NCBI GenBank assembly: GCA_030549205.1
Contig: JAUKTV010000012.1
Coordinates: forward strand, 1,198,501 to 1,262,500
Origin: Apiosordaria backusii
Lineage: Eukaryota > Ascomycota > Sordariomycetes > Sordariales > Lasiosphaeriaceae
Direction of reading: 5' to 3'
DNA length: 64,000 bases
Within the stretch, counting starts at the first letter, position 1, and every line of letters starts with the position of its first letter. The position numbers and the translations under genes are program-made. Below the pieces are notes generated by a model that saw nothing but the letters and a program-made list of their open reading frames with translations, did no database searches and had not been told where the DNA came from. Shown here piece after piece: positions 10,224 through 20,565 of the stretch.

Positions 10224-11087
10224 TTATGATGCCGACTTTGCCCTCAGGCTCCTCACATGAGCTGCATGCTGCCGCTTGTGTTCCTTCCTATCCTGTTCGT
10301 TCAACGGATTGTACAAAACTCCACAGTCCTTGCATATCAGGATTCCCGGGTCCTTGTTGATTGATAGATTCAGGACCGTCTGCACCATTTGCTTTTGTTT
10401 CAACAGCGTTCGTTTCTTCTCTCTTGTTTCCGTAGTGATAGATCTGGTGTCTTCTGATATCTCGCTTGCCGTGTCGTTTTCTTTCTCCCGGTCTCCTTTG
10501 ACGATGATCTCATCGTATAATTCTTCTCCGTCTGAAGCGATGATGGCCTCTGGTGAAGGCTCTCTGCTGACGGCCACACCGGGGCAGGGCCATGCTGTTA
10601 CTTTGCTTTGTAGCCTTCTCCTCTCTCTTGGTCTTTTGAACAGTGCGCCTGATGGTGGGGAGGATGGGGGTGTTGCTGTTGAGTCCTCGTCAAGTTCTGG
10701 CGCGTCAGAAAGAGTCGTCGGGGTCGCTGGCGACGTTGAAGCGTCCGAGGTGGGTTGCACAGGCTGAGACCGCGGTTTGAAATACGAAAGTATAGACCCG
10801 CCCTTCTTTTTTGGTATTGTCGACACTTGCTTTGGGGCCTCTGGCGGCGATGGTATTGGCGGTTCCTCTATCGGCTTCGACACTTGGTTCTCTTGGTTCT
10901 CTTGGTCCTCTTCCTGCGACACGACCTTTTGCTTCTTGAGAGGACGATAGTTCTGGCCTTGATCCCGAGCAGAGGTGGATTGACGGCCGTAGGTTCGTAG
11001 CGGTCTCTTGCGCTGACGGGGCAGGCTCGTTGTCGCACCCGTTTCTGAAAACTCGAGGACGGCTTCTGGTGTTGGGTCAAGCGACAT
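10224..11087 (-). CDS. protein with Eco1-type C2H2 zinc finger, no acetyltransferase domain
   Basis: 287 aa from the preferred start. The C-terminal 55 residues carry CKDCGVLYNP followed by H and H (C-x2-C-x12-H-x3-H), the zinc finger found N-terminal to the acetyltransferase of Eco1/Ctf7 cohesion proteins. About 100 residues from the start lies GGSILSYFKPR, resembling a PCNA-interacting (PIP) box (hydrophobic-x2-aromatic-aromatic) without the leading Gln. The middle is Ser/Pro/Glu-rich, and RQRKRPLRTYGRQ is a basic patch. The reading frame stops right after the finger and no GNAT-like sequence follows in the next 550 bp. It is therefore either a stand-alone finger protein or an Eco1 relative that has lost its catalytic half. 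An upstream in-frame ATG at 11222 would add 45 residues. I prefer 11087 for its ACAATG context and because it leaves room for the promoter element at 11253. Confidence 0.7.
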   Translation of the reverse strand: MSLDPTPEAVLEFSETGATTSLPRQRKRPLRTYGRQSTSARDQGQNYRPLKKQKVVSQEEDQENQENQVSKPIEEPPIPSPPEAPKQVSTIPKKKGGSILSYFKPRSQPVQPTSDASTSPATPTTLSDAPELDEDSTATPPSSPPSGALFKRPRERRRLQSKVTAWPCPGVAVSREPSPEAIIASDGEELYDEIIVKGDREKENDTASEISEDTRSITTETREKKRTLLKQKQMVQTVLNLSINKDPGILICKDCGVLYNPLNEQDRKEHKRQHAAHVRSLRAKSAS

Positions 11088-11439
11088 TGTTGCGCTCGCC
11101 AGGTTGTGCGCGTGTTGGGAATAGTGATAAAGCCTTGCGCTCTTGAAATGCTGCCAAGAATATCCTTCTGCGCCAAATTTTCCAAAATCAATCTCAGGTG
11201 TTGAAAAGTTTCCCATCGACATGGATCAGAATTGGAGATCGCGTTCCGCAGCACGCGTTCAGCGCGTCAGGCCCCGCGGCGCGCTATGACGCGGGGTGGC
11301 CCCACCCAATTACCACCCCTGTCTGCGCTGTCTCCCATCCAAAAAGTCACAATTGCCATTGCGCCCGACATCGATTTCAAGAGTCCAAAAATATTGTGAT
11401 TCGAGAGGGGTGTTTTAGAACAAAAGCATGCACAAACCG
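11088..11439. other. intergenic region
   Basis: About 350 bp between two tandem minus-strand genes, holding the promoter of the Eco1-finger gene. It contains the ACGCGT box and a GC-rich patch. An alternative in-frame ATG (11222) lies in it. Confidence 0.4.
11253..11258. promoter_or_regulatory. MluI cell-cycle box (ACGCGT)
   Basis: Palindromic ACGCGT 166 bp upstream of the preferred ATG of the Eco1-finger gene, amid other CGCG-rich sequence (11240..11295). MBF (Mbp1/Swi6-type) complexes bind this hexamer at S-phase genes in yeasts and probably other ascomycetes. That would suit a replication-linked protein, but a single hexamer in GC-rich DNA can occur by chance. Confidence 0.35.
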
Positions 11440-12297
11440 TTATGTTGGGGTCTCCTTCTTGCGTCTGCGAAGGTCCGTGTTCTCAGTCACAGGATTGGTG
11501 TCCCCAATAATAGTCGTCTCCTCCTTTTCCACCCCAACAGCCCATGTCTGTATAATTTGCTTGACCTCCTTGAACTTTTTCTCTTGCTTCTTCGCCTCAC
11601 CAAGATGCCATATGTATCCCGAATATACAGCAATCTCAGCGATTCCAACCAACAGACTTCCGCCCATTGTCAAGAATAGCCTCGCCGGTGTGCTCCACCA
11701 CCTGGCCAGCACCCAAAGGGTAGCTGCAACGCCCAGGATACTGACCAAGAAGTTCAAGATCAGCATCAACTGGCGGTGCACATCATTGTACGTAACATCG
11801 TCATCGCCAAGGTCCCTCTCGTCGGTCGGCCGGTTTACAGCAGCAAAGCTCTTTGCCATGTTCGCGCTGGGGAATCGCTGGGCGAAAGTTTCGGTTGGGG
11901 GCAGCGGGTTCGTCATTCGTTCGTATGCTCGTTGTTCCTCTTCACGGCGTAGACGGGCCATCAAGGCTTTGTATTCATTTGTCTGTACTTCCGTCAACAT
12001 CAACAGGCGCCTGGGAGCAGACATGCAACATACTGGCTCAGGCTTTGGTGGTGGCGGTGGGACATAGACCCAGGAACCTTTCAACATGCTTTCCAGGCTA
12101 TGCTCCTTGTGTCCGGCATCTCTGAGTATGGACCAAAGTTCGATAATTTGGGAGTGCAGGATGGGCTTGCCGACAGCGGCATCATCGAGCGCAGCATCGT
12201 CTTTGCCTGCCTGGAGCTTGTCTTGCAATGGACAGCCCAGACTGTCCCAAAGTTGCAAAGCCTCCACGATGGAGGGTGTCATTGTGAGGAGTACCAT
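11440..12297 (-). CDS. VMA12: V-ATPase assembly factor Vma12/Vph2 (TMEM199 family)
   Basis: 285-aa single-exon gene for the ER-membrane factor that, with Vma21 and Vma22, helps assemble the Vo sector of the vacuolar proton pump. The family signature is the cytosolic block NEYKALMARLRREEEQRAYERM at about 107-128 (shown here in outline only), followed by two transmembrane helices at about 177-197 and 207-228 and a charged C-terminal tail ending RRRKKETPT. Length and topology are normal for filamentous fungi. ATG 12297 has a GCCATGG context; ATG 12282 is a second option. It is divergent from COQ1 across a 477-bp intergenic region. Confidence 0.85.
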   Translation of the reverse strand: MVLLTMTPSIVEALQLWDSLGCPLQDKLQAGKDDAALDDAAVGKPILHSQIIELWSILRDAGHKEHSLESMLKGSWVYVPPPPPKPEPVCCMSAPRRLLMLTEVQTNEYKALMARLRREEEQRAYERMTNPLPPTETFAQRFPSANMAKSFAAVNRPTDERDLGDDDVTYNDVHRQLMLILNFLVSILGVAATLWVLARWWSTPARLFLTMGGSLLVGIAEIAVYSGYIWHLGEAKKQEKKFKEVKQIIQTWAVGVEKEETTIIGDTNPVTENTDLRRRKKETPT

Positions 12298-12774
12298 GGC
12301 GAATTGTGTTGGTGATGTGAGTCCAATGTGAGACTGGCAACAGTAAACGCTTCAGACAAAGAACCAGTGTTTTGTTTGCTTGGGACTCCGTCAAGTCAAG
12401 CTGTTGGAGCTTCAAGCTGATGCGGCCCAGGACGGCGGATCGCCAAGCCCTCAAGCTGCAAGGATCCAGGCATCCGGTGGCTCCGCTGAAACACCAGCCA
12501 CAGGCACAAGCCAAATACGCCACGGCCGCCAGAACCGCATGCCAAAAAATTATCGGGAAGGAAGTTTTCGGGACCCACAACACCGGCCGAAAGCAACCAG
12601 TGCGTCTTGATCTTTCGTACGACAAGGCCGGAGATCACGGCTTTCGGAGCTTCTCTCGCCGTCGAATTCCTCCCGATGAAGCAGATGACCACGCAGTAAC
12701 CGACAGAGGTCAATTGGATATTCAAGAGGAGGATTCGACCGGGACGAGTGTGTGGGAAACACAGAGTCCGAGAA
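12298..12774. promoter_or_regulatory. divergent promoter region VMA12 / COQ1
   Basis: 477 bp between two divergent start codons, so it must hold both promoters. No TATA box is clear. Open frames across it are not supported by any family motif. Confidence 0.5.
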
Positions 12775-14208
12775 ATGCAGGGCCCTACAATAATGGTGCG
12801 CGGGGTCAGCCGGCTTCCTCGCTTGTCAGCATTTTCGAGGACGACGACAACGACGACATGCTCCAACTGCCTCAGATCTACCGCCCCTCTCGACATTAGG
12901 ATAGCCCAGTCCAGGGCGCTCTTCCACACCGGAAGACGAGACTCCTCCGCCTGGGCCGCCGCCGTCTCAGTCGCCGGCAACATCGTCAACAATGCGATCA
13001 CCCGTGCCACCCGGGGCGACATGCCCTCCGTCGACCCCCTTCGGATCGTCGCCAAGGAAATGAAGTTTCTCACAGGCAACATCAGGAAACTCCTCGGATC
13101 AGGTCACCCCTCGCTAGACAGAGCAGCAAAGTACTACACACAAGCCGAGGGCAAGCACGTGCGGCCATTAATAGTCCTCCTCATGTCGCGAGCCACCTCC
13201 CTCTGCCCCAAAGCGCCCAAGCGCCAGCAGGCTACCCTCCAAGCCTCGATGGGTATCGACAGTTCCATCTCCCCGCTCTCCGTCCTCTCCGACTTCAACC
13301 CTTCCGCGACAGCCGTCGCTCCCGAAGCCGAGACGAACGACCACCCCGATATCCTCCCTTCGCAGAGAAGACTCGCCGAAATCACCGAGCTGATCCACAC
13401 TGCTTCGTTGCTTCACGACGATGTGATCGACCACTCCGAATCCAGGCGGGGGTCACCGTCTGCCAACCTCGAGTTTGGCAACAAGATGGCTGTGCTGGCG
13501 GGCGATTTTCTTCTTGGCAGGGCATCCGTTGCTCTTGCGCGGTTGCGCCACGCCGAGGTGATTGAGCTTTTGGCTACGGTTATTGCCAACTTGGTCGAGG
13601 GCGAGTTCATGCAGCTTAAGAACACGGCGCGCGACGAGCGCAACCCGCAGTGGTCGGAGGAGACGGTGACGTATTACCTCCAAAAGACCTACCTCAAGAC
13701 CGCGTCATTGATCAGCAAGAGCTGTCGTGCGGCGGCGCTGCTGGGTGGGGGCGATGCCGCGACGGTGGATGCGGCGTATGCATATGGCAAGAACCTGGGG
13801 CTGGCGTTCCAGTTGGTGGATGATATGCTCGACTACACTAGGAGCGAGCAGGAGCTGGGCAAGCCGGCGGGTGCGGACTTGGAGTTGGGGCTGGCGACGG
13901 CGCCATTGCTGTTTGCGTGGAAGACGATGCCAGAGTTGGGGGCGTTGGTAGGGAGGAAGTTTGAGAAGGAGGGTGATGTTGCGAGGGTGGGTTCTCCCTT
14001 AAAATTCGTCCAAAAAAGGAAGATAACTGACTTGACTATTTTCTAGGCACGCGACTTGGTTGCGCAAAGTGATGGTATCGAGCAAACGCGGGCGCTGGCT
14101 GAGGACTATGCAGAGAAGGCGATTGCCGCCATTGCGCCGTTCCCAGACAGCGAGGCCAAGGATGGTCTCATTGAAATGGCTGTCAAGACTCTGAAGCGAA
14201 AGAAATAG
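12775..14208 (+). CDS. COQ1: mitochondrial polyprenyl (hexaprenyl-type) diphosphate synthase Coq1
   Basis: Makes the isoprenoid tail of ubiquinone from isopentenyl diphosphate in mitochondria. Exons are 12775..13986 and 14047..14208, with one intron 13987..14046 (GTGGGT donor, CTAG acceptor) that restores EGDVAR-ARDLVAQ; 457 aa. An Arg/Ser/Thr-rich presequence (about 1-55) fits mitochondrial import. The trans-prenyltransferase motifs are present: GKHVRP, the first Asp-rich motif HDDVIDHSESRRG near residue 215, and the second, FQLVDDMLDYT, near residue 348, plus the KTASLI segment. A 40-residue Ser/Pro-rich insertion before RRLAEITELIH is usual in filamentous fungi. The first in-frame ATG after a short open stretch is 12775; 12793 (MVRGVSRLPR) is a possible alternative. 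Confidence 0.92.
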
Positions 14209-14639
14209 ACGTGTAGAACAAACACAACCATGAATCTAGATCTCCAAGTCTAAAAGGCTTGGCTCGGGGGTGGAACTCGGGACTCGGCACTTTATTGTAC
14301 TACTAACAAACAACCACAGATGGGAAAAACACATATCAGTGTACCTAGGCGGACACATCTTTTGTTTTTGCATTTGGGAAAGCGGATGGTTGAAACTATG
14401 GGCTCGGGAATAGAAAAGAGTTTGTAGGTGTGTTTTTTTGTACAACATGAGAAGAACGTAGACAAAAGGTATTCAGGGGGTGGCGTTGGCTCTGTGTGGA
14501 TGATGATGGAGGTACCTACCTAATGACGGCATTCAGCTCACCCCTAAATCTACATGCTTGTATCTCTGATATCTCCAACCCCAATGTCGAAAGAGAATGT
14601 CTTGTCAAGATAAGTCGGGCCAATTGGTGACCGACGGCT

Positions 14640-14707
14640 CAATTGGTAAGGCCGTTGCTAAGGTCGTTGGTAGTTGGTAAGGTAATTGGTAAGGGTAGTT
14701 GGGTAAC
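14640..14707 (+). repeat. degenerate short tandem repeat, unit near GTTGGTAAGG
   Basis: Five to six imperfect copies of an approximately 10-12 bp unit (AATTGGTAAGG, GTTGCTAAGG, GTTGGTAGTTGGTAAGG, AATTGGTAAGG) in 68 bp. No function assigned. Confidence 0.5.
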
Positions 14708-15221
14708 ACGGATTTCGGGATTTGAATCCTTTCAACCAAAACTCTTCATAACCACTATCCAACAAAGAAGCTCCAACTGTGGTACGGTGTTCCGGTTACC
14801 GCCGCGGCGGTCACTTACATAATTAGCAGATTGAGTTCGGAAGCTTACATCACCAACCTAGGCATTGTTGTAGATGGCTACCCTTTCAAACAAGCCTCGG
14901 TAGTTGTGAAAAGCCAAGCCGGCAGACCCCCCCTCCCTGGTTACTATGACGATTTTGGAGGGGTTTTCTGCGGGGAGGAATGGATTGGTAAGTGAAAGTG
15001 CCACGCAATGCGGAGAATGTTAAGCAAAAAAAAGACATGCCCTGAAACGGAGAAGAAAATCGAATGGAAGGAATTCGATGGTTCCCTTCGATGCAGGCGT
15101 GGGAATGGATCAGATAAGCCATTGAAGCTCCACTTGGGTGTGGAAAGGAGGGGGCAAGATGGAGGGGGAAGTATTCATGACATCGCTTAGAGATGGGAAA
15201 GTGCTGACCAGGGTTGAAGAG

Positions 15222-15231
15222 TATATATATA
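15222..15231 (+). promoter_or_regulatory. TATA box of the MDR-family gene
   Basis: TATATATATA at 115-125 bp upstream of the ATG at 15347, followed by a pyrimidine/A-rich leader. Spacing fits a transcription start near 15255-15285. Confidence 0.5.
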
Positions 15232-15346
15232 TCCCCTTTAACCTCACCTCTCCCTCGACATAATCCCATATTCTCTATCCATTGTGTGTCTTCCTATAAA
15301 AACACAACAACCCTCCCATAACACAAACGTCAACCAACCGCCCACC

Positions 15347-16399
15347 ATGCCCTCCGAAACCAACACCACGCTGGTCCTCTCCCAACGCCCGTCCGGCCCA
15401 ATCATCCAAGGCCAGACCTTCTCCCTCAAGTCCTCCCCGGCGCCCACCTCCTCCGACCTCAAAGATGGCCAAGTCCTCCTCGAGACCTTGTACATCTCCT
15501 TCGACCCCGCCATGCGCGGCTGGCTCGATGACCGCCGCTCCTACCTGCCCCCCGTCCAAATAGGCGAAGTCATGCGCGCCCTCACCGTCTCCCGCGTCCT
15601 CGCCTCCAAGTCCCCCAAGTTTTCCACGGGGGACATCGTCACCGCCCCCTCCGGCATCCAAGAGCTCGCCATCATGCCGGACAGCCAAGTCGAAAAAGCC
15701 TATGACCTTCCGGCAGGCGGCAAAGTCACCGACCTCCTCGGCGTGCTGGGAACAACCGGTTTGACGGCCTACTTTGGCATGACCAAGATCGGGCAGCCCA
15801 AGGCCGGTGATACCGTCGTTGTCAGTGCCGCTGCCGGAGCAACGGGATCGGTGGCCGCGCAGATTGCAAAGATTGCCGGGGCGAGGGTGATTGGAATTGC
15901 CGGCGGCGAGGCAAAGTGCCGCTGGCTCAAGGAGGAGCTCGGGCTGGACGAGGCATTGGATTACAAGGCTTCAGACTTCAAGCAAAAGTTCAAGGAGGCC
16001 ACGCCAAAGTTTGTGGATGTCTACTTTGACAACGTCGGGGGTGAGATTTTGGACCTGGCCATGGCGAGGGCGGCGCAGTTTGCGAGGTTTGTCATGTGCG
16101 GTGGGATTTCGCAGTACAACAGCGAGGACAAGAAGGGCCCCGGGGCGAGCTTCTTCAACGTGATTAGCCAGCGCATCAAGATGCAGGGCTTCATTGTTTT
16201 TGACTACATCAACGAGTATGACGCCGCGAGGAAGGAGCTGGCGGGATGGGTGGCGGAGGGGAAGCTGAAGAGAAAAGAGACGGTGGTGAAGGGCGGTGTG
16301 AGGAGCGCGGAGGAGGCGTTTGACTATTTGTTTACGGGGAAGAATACCGGCAAGTTGATGGTGGAGGTGAGGAATCTGGAGGAGGGGGCGAGGTTGTAA
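15347..16399 (+). CDS. NADP-dependent MDR oxidoreductase (prostaglandin/2-alkenal reductase family)
   Basis: 350-aa, single-exon, zinc-independent member of the medium-chain reductase family that reduces alpha,beta-unsaturated carbonyls with NADPH in the cytosol. Recognisable elements are TLYISFDPAMRGWL near residue 50, GTTGLTAYFGM near 135, the Rossmann loop AAAGATGSVAAQIAK near 165, and YFDNVGGE near 225, all typical of leukotriene B4 12-hydroxydehydrogenase/CurA-like proteins. The ATG has a CCACCATG context. An upstream open stretch (from 15284) has no ATG. Leader of about 60-90 nt after a TATA box. The natural substrate is not predictable. Confidence 0.9.
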   Translation: MPSETNTTLVLSQRPSGPIIQGQTFSLKSSPAPTSSDLKDGQVLLETLYISFDPAMRGWLDDRRSYLPPVQIGEVMRALTVSRVLASKSPKFSTGDIVTAPSGIQELAIMPDSQVEKAYDLPAGGKVTDLLGVLGTTGLTAYFGMTKIGQPKAGDTVVVSAAAGATGSVAAQIAKIAGARVIGIAGGEAKCRWLKEELGLDEALDYKASDFKQKFKEATPKFVDVYFDNVGGEILDLAMARAAQFARFVMCGGISQYNSEDKKGPGASFFNVISQRIKMQGFIVFDYINEYDAARKELAGWVAEGKLKRKETVVKGGVRSAEEAFDYLFTGKNTGKLMVEVRNLEEGARL

Positions 16400-16705
16400 A
16401 TGGGAGTGGCGAGTGTGCTGTGATTTGATAGAGATGTAAATGGATAGATGGTTGATTAATAGTTACGCGAATTTCTCAAACAAGAAGGATGTCGTCAACA
16501 TGATATGAAGTATGTTGTACAAAAGAAACAGAAGATGCAAAAAGCTCACCAGCACGGTCCCAAGTACTGGCTACGAAAACCCTTGCGGGTTTTACCATCC
16601 GGATCAGATCTCGAAACGGACATTTTTCAGATTGCCTCCCATTGATTACCTGGGGGAGGCAAGGTCAACCAGGGACTTTCATCTTTAGAGCCATAGTCAG
16701 TGGCT

Positions 16706-16790
16706 TGGATCAAGTTGATCTCGACCTGGATTCGAACCTGTGATCTTAGGCCGCTGTACCCAACAGGCTTTCCATTGTCGCTTCTGACTG
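16706..16790 (-). other. degenerate tRNA-like sequence (A and B box remnants)
   Basis: Read on the minus strand, a D-arm-like A box (AGCCTGTTGGGTACAGC) is followed about 15 nt later by a perfect B box GGTTCGAATCC (16729..16739). The anticodon arm is too short and the T-stem does not pair fully, so this is not a functional tRNA gene. It may be a tRNA-derived relic or chance. Confidence 0.2.
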
Positions 16791-19100
16791 CTGCCCCAAA
16801 CCAACAGTCAGGTGCCAATTGAATGGCGAGAGTTTGGGAAGGGACTCTGGTAGATAAGGGCAGGACCCTCTTAGGTTGTGGTGTGTGCTTTCGTTGTTGG
16901 TTCCTTCCCAAGAGCAGGCTTGGTCAAATCCACAACATGTTCAGATTACGAGTCCTCGGCAAGCTCAGACTCTTAGCAAAGCCTTCTTTTCTTACCAATC
17001 GTTTGAGACAGGCTGGTACAGTATGCACCTTTCCTTTCCCCGGCTTGGGACAACTTCTCACACAGACAGGGCGCAGGATCAAGAACTGACATGACCTGAC
17101 ATCGGATGCTATCAGCTGCACGAAATGTGACAGATTCCGCCGACAACCAAGCTCAAAAGTTGCACTTTTCACCGTCTCCCACCGGCAGTTGTGAGGACAC
17201 CCCAAAAAAAAAAGCATGGAACAGGATACTGTCGGTCGTCGGATCTGGCTGTCGCAGCATGGATCATCCTTTCGGGGACCGACATATGTCCATGTAAGGT
17301 ATGCATATCCAAGACCTCTAGGTTGGGCAGACCGCCTCCAGCCTTATGGGGAAAGATCTGGAGAGGAGAGACACAAGCCGGAAACTGAAACAATCACAGG
17401 AACTCCAGTTTTCGCTTTACACGCACTGTTAACCTAGATGGTAAATTCCAAGGTGAAAGGTGCAGTTGTCTAAGACCTACATGTCAACCTCCTCTCCAGC
17501 TCGCGAGCTGCTTCCCATATCAGATCAGCGCCAAAACGAACCGGTCTCAGCCTCCATGTACGAGACCAAATCACAACATTATCGAACACGAAATCCTCTG
17601 AGCTTTTTATGACCCATCAGATCCCACCAAACCACAACCACAGTTCAGAAGTTCCAGACCATCCATCACCAGCACACATCCATTATCAGATGGAAACTAA
17701 CAGACCTTGCCCAATCCCGGAGAGTCCCGGAGATAAACCACCCTACCTACCCCGACTAATGCCTCTGCATACATGAATCACAAAGCAGAGGCCCCTCCAT
17801 CCCCAAATACCTACCTGCAGGTCGCACCGGTGTGACAGATCTCAACCCACCACCTCTTCCCATCTCGCCGTGATGTGCGCAGCAAAAGGTGTGGTGTGAA
17901 ATCCCCCAGGTGCATGCTACCAGGGTCTCCCATAGGGTCGGCTATGGTCTTGTTGTTGCTTGGGACGCTCATTGGGCAGTTCGTTCGGCGCTGTTAGCTG
18001 TGGCGTCTTTTGGCTTTTGGAAGCGGCTGCATTTCGAGGCCACACCTCGCGCATCATGTCTTTTAAACAAGACAAAACATTGGTTTTGGAAGACCGGGGA
18101 GGGTTTGCTGTGGAATTTGGCTGCCTACATGACTTTCAGTATGCTCAACGGTACGGATACTGTCAACCCGAGCCCTAACAAAGTGATAAAAGGGAACTTT
18201 CGGTGCATGTAGATATCACCATCCTATACCTATTGCGTGATCCATTCCCCAAAATGGACGCTTGCTTCACTTGACACCTGTGGACTACTGCAACTGACAT
18301 CGGTCATACCAATAGTGCCAACACTCCGGTCTACCCTACTGCTGTGCCTCGCCATCTCCAGACAAGTTTACCACAGAGGCAGTGTCAACTGTGTGACTTA
18401 ACCTCTCATTTGGCTCTCATCTATCATCTGCCGGGTCACGATGTGAGACAGACAATCGGTTACACAAACCTCTCATCCAGTAACAACCAGGTCTGTCAAG
18501 CCAAAAGATCTCGGAAACCCAGCTTGCCGGAATATCACATTACGATAAAGGCAGGTGGAGAGAAATATCATGAAGTTTGGCCAAAGCTCAGAGGGACGAT
18601 CGAAAAGTCTAGACCTGTTCTATTGATGCATTTGCGAGTTAATGTGGCAGAAGCATGCATGTCTTTGCTGCCCCTCTCACCCGAGTACGCTCTAGGCGCT
18701 TCACCCACATCCTTCACCAGATCAACACGCCGCCCGCACTTAATCCGACCACAAATCGAGCTCCGTTACTTTGTACATTAGTAGTCCATACAAAGTCAAT
18801 AAAACGGTCAGACACTGTCCACCTCCGTCAGTTATCACAGCTGCAGAACTAACTGAGCTCATATCCGTCCCCGATCTGAACTTCCAACTCGTCCTTGATC
18901 TAAGATTTCTAAGCTTCTGTCTACATGCAAGAGACCTTTTGTTCAAGTAAGGTCAGTGTGGGGACTCTGGCTCGGATCACCCCTCTACTGTTTCAAACCA
19001 CCAAAAAATGGGCCCTGTATATTAGATCCCTCTTCCAACAAGCATCTCATCAATCAGACCTCTATTTGACTACCCCTCTTTTGACCAGGACCTGTTTTGT

Positions 19101-19345
19101 CAGTTCAAGTAAGCTCAGTTCAAGTAAGCTCAGATCAAGCCTGTCAGAAGGCTCGGATTGTGCTATAATGAAGTTCAGATGAAGCTTGGGAGAAGCTCGG
19201 TTGTGTCTTGGTCAAATTTAGCTTAAAGCTTGGATAGCAGACAGCAAAAAGCTCTTTATACGGTATCTCATCCAAGCTTAGATTAAGTCTATCCAATGCT
19301 CAGATCATGTCTCATTCAAGCCCAGATTAAAGCTCAGATGGTAGG
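19101..19345 (+). repeat. degenerate repeats with AAGCTCAGAT / AAGCTTGGATAG motifs
   Basis: CAGTTCAAGTAAGCT occurs twice in direct tandem (19101..19115, 19116..19130), followed by many diverged copies of GCTCAGATYAAG and one AAAGCTTGGATAGCAGA. The reverse complement of 35865..36060 contains the same words, so the two loci share a repeat family. Confidence 0.5.
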
Positions 19346-19593
19346 TAGCAGAATTAGCATCGGATGGATACTCAGGAGAGGTTGTTGTTGTAAGTCTATT
19401 TAAACAGCATTATCCTTATCACTATATCCATGTTAATATCAACACATTATTCTCCCTCCCCGGCAACCCGCCGACCCTACCGGCAAACTGTGGAACCCCC
19501 GGTCAGCTAGATCGGAGTGGGGCCGAGCGGGGGTGGACGGGGAGGGACCCGATAACGCGGGGCATCTTTTCGCTTAAGAAACGTCTGTGCCCC

Positions 19594-19620
19594 GACGACG
19601 ACGACGACGACGACGCCGAC
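19594..19620 (+). repeat. (GAC)n microsatellite
   Basis: Seven GAC triplets followed by GCC GAC, in a GC-rich patch. Confidence 0.9.
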
Positions 19621-20525
19621 AGGGCGGATGACCCCTCCTGTGTCTCCCTACCTCCAGTCCGTGCTCCTGTTTCTTAGTGTGTGTTGTGCACACACTTCCT
19701 CTCTCGTTTATGGGGTCATCGGATACGTACGTGGGGGGTTGTTTACAGTAGTCTTGGATTTAGTGTGCCTGCGAGTGTTGTCTAGTGTGTCTCTCGATCT
19801 TGGAGTAGTGCGTGCGTCTGCAAGTCTTGAAAGTTTTTTTTTTTTGCTGCTCACATGCTCACTTGCCCAGCTCGCCATGCTTGCTCTCTTCCGCTGCCTA
19901 CCTATACCGCTATCCGATACAGCGGAAACCGTCGGCGGAAGTGAGAAAAAGCGCGGGGTAACAGAGTCAACAACTGGAAAAAGAGTGAGGTGAGTGTGTG
20001 AAAGAAGCGGTCTGTTCGGCTTTTCTTTCTCTGTCATCTGAGTGGTGTGGTTTGCTTTTCTTGCCCAATTGGCAATTGGCTCAGTCGGTTATCGGCGCAC
20101 TCGATGGGTTCGATGTCGTCATAGTCTTGAGAGGCAGCTTGAGAGAAAATGGGGTCTTCTTGGAGGTTACGTAGCAGAAATTATTAGCTAGGGGCCGGGA
20201 ATTTTCGCGCGCGCTTTGGTTTGAGAATGTCTTTTGGGAATTTGATGGATGGTGGAGAGAGATCAACAGCTGTTTGGAAACAATTGAATGTAAAGAAGAG
20301 GGGCAGTTTCTGATGAGCACACAGAATGCTGGTGTTTCCCAATAGGGCAGGTGAGGCGGGCAGGGGTTTAAAGGGGGGCGGCTGTTCAAACTTGTTTACA
20401 TACTATCTTTCGAGATTGTGGGAGCTACATCAGATGCTCAGAAGGTCCATAACAGAGCGAGGTTGATGAGAATGAAGAGGGACTCTCCTGCATTTCCATT
20501 GACTCATTTACACATTGTTGTTACC

Positions 20526-20565
20526 TGTGTGTGTGTGCGTGTGTGTGTGTTTTTTTTGTTTTTTT
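20526..20565 (+). repeat. (TG)n microsatellite with adjoining T tract
   Basis: About twelve TG dinucleotides with one CG interruption, then two T runs separated by a G. Confidence 0.9.

Larger units (their letters stand above)
14209..15346. other. intergenic region
   Basis: 1.1 kb between COQ1 and the MDR-family gene, both plus strand. It contains a short degenerate repeat at 14640..14707 and a TATA element at 15222. No gene supported. Confidence 0.45.

Noticed and set aside
12372..12899. plus-strand frames between VMA12 and COQ1
   Set aside because: They run into COQ1 in a different frame, show no family motif and occupy a region that must act as a divergent promoter.
20070..20120. A-box-like GGCTCAGTCGG followed by GGTTCGATG
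   Set aside because: Spacing is too short for an anticodon arm and the B box is imperfect, so no tRNA call.
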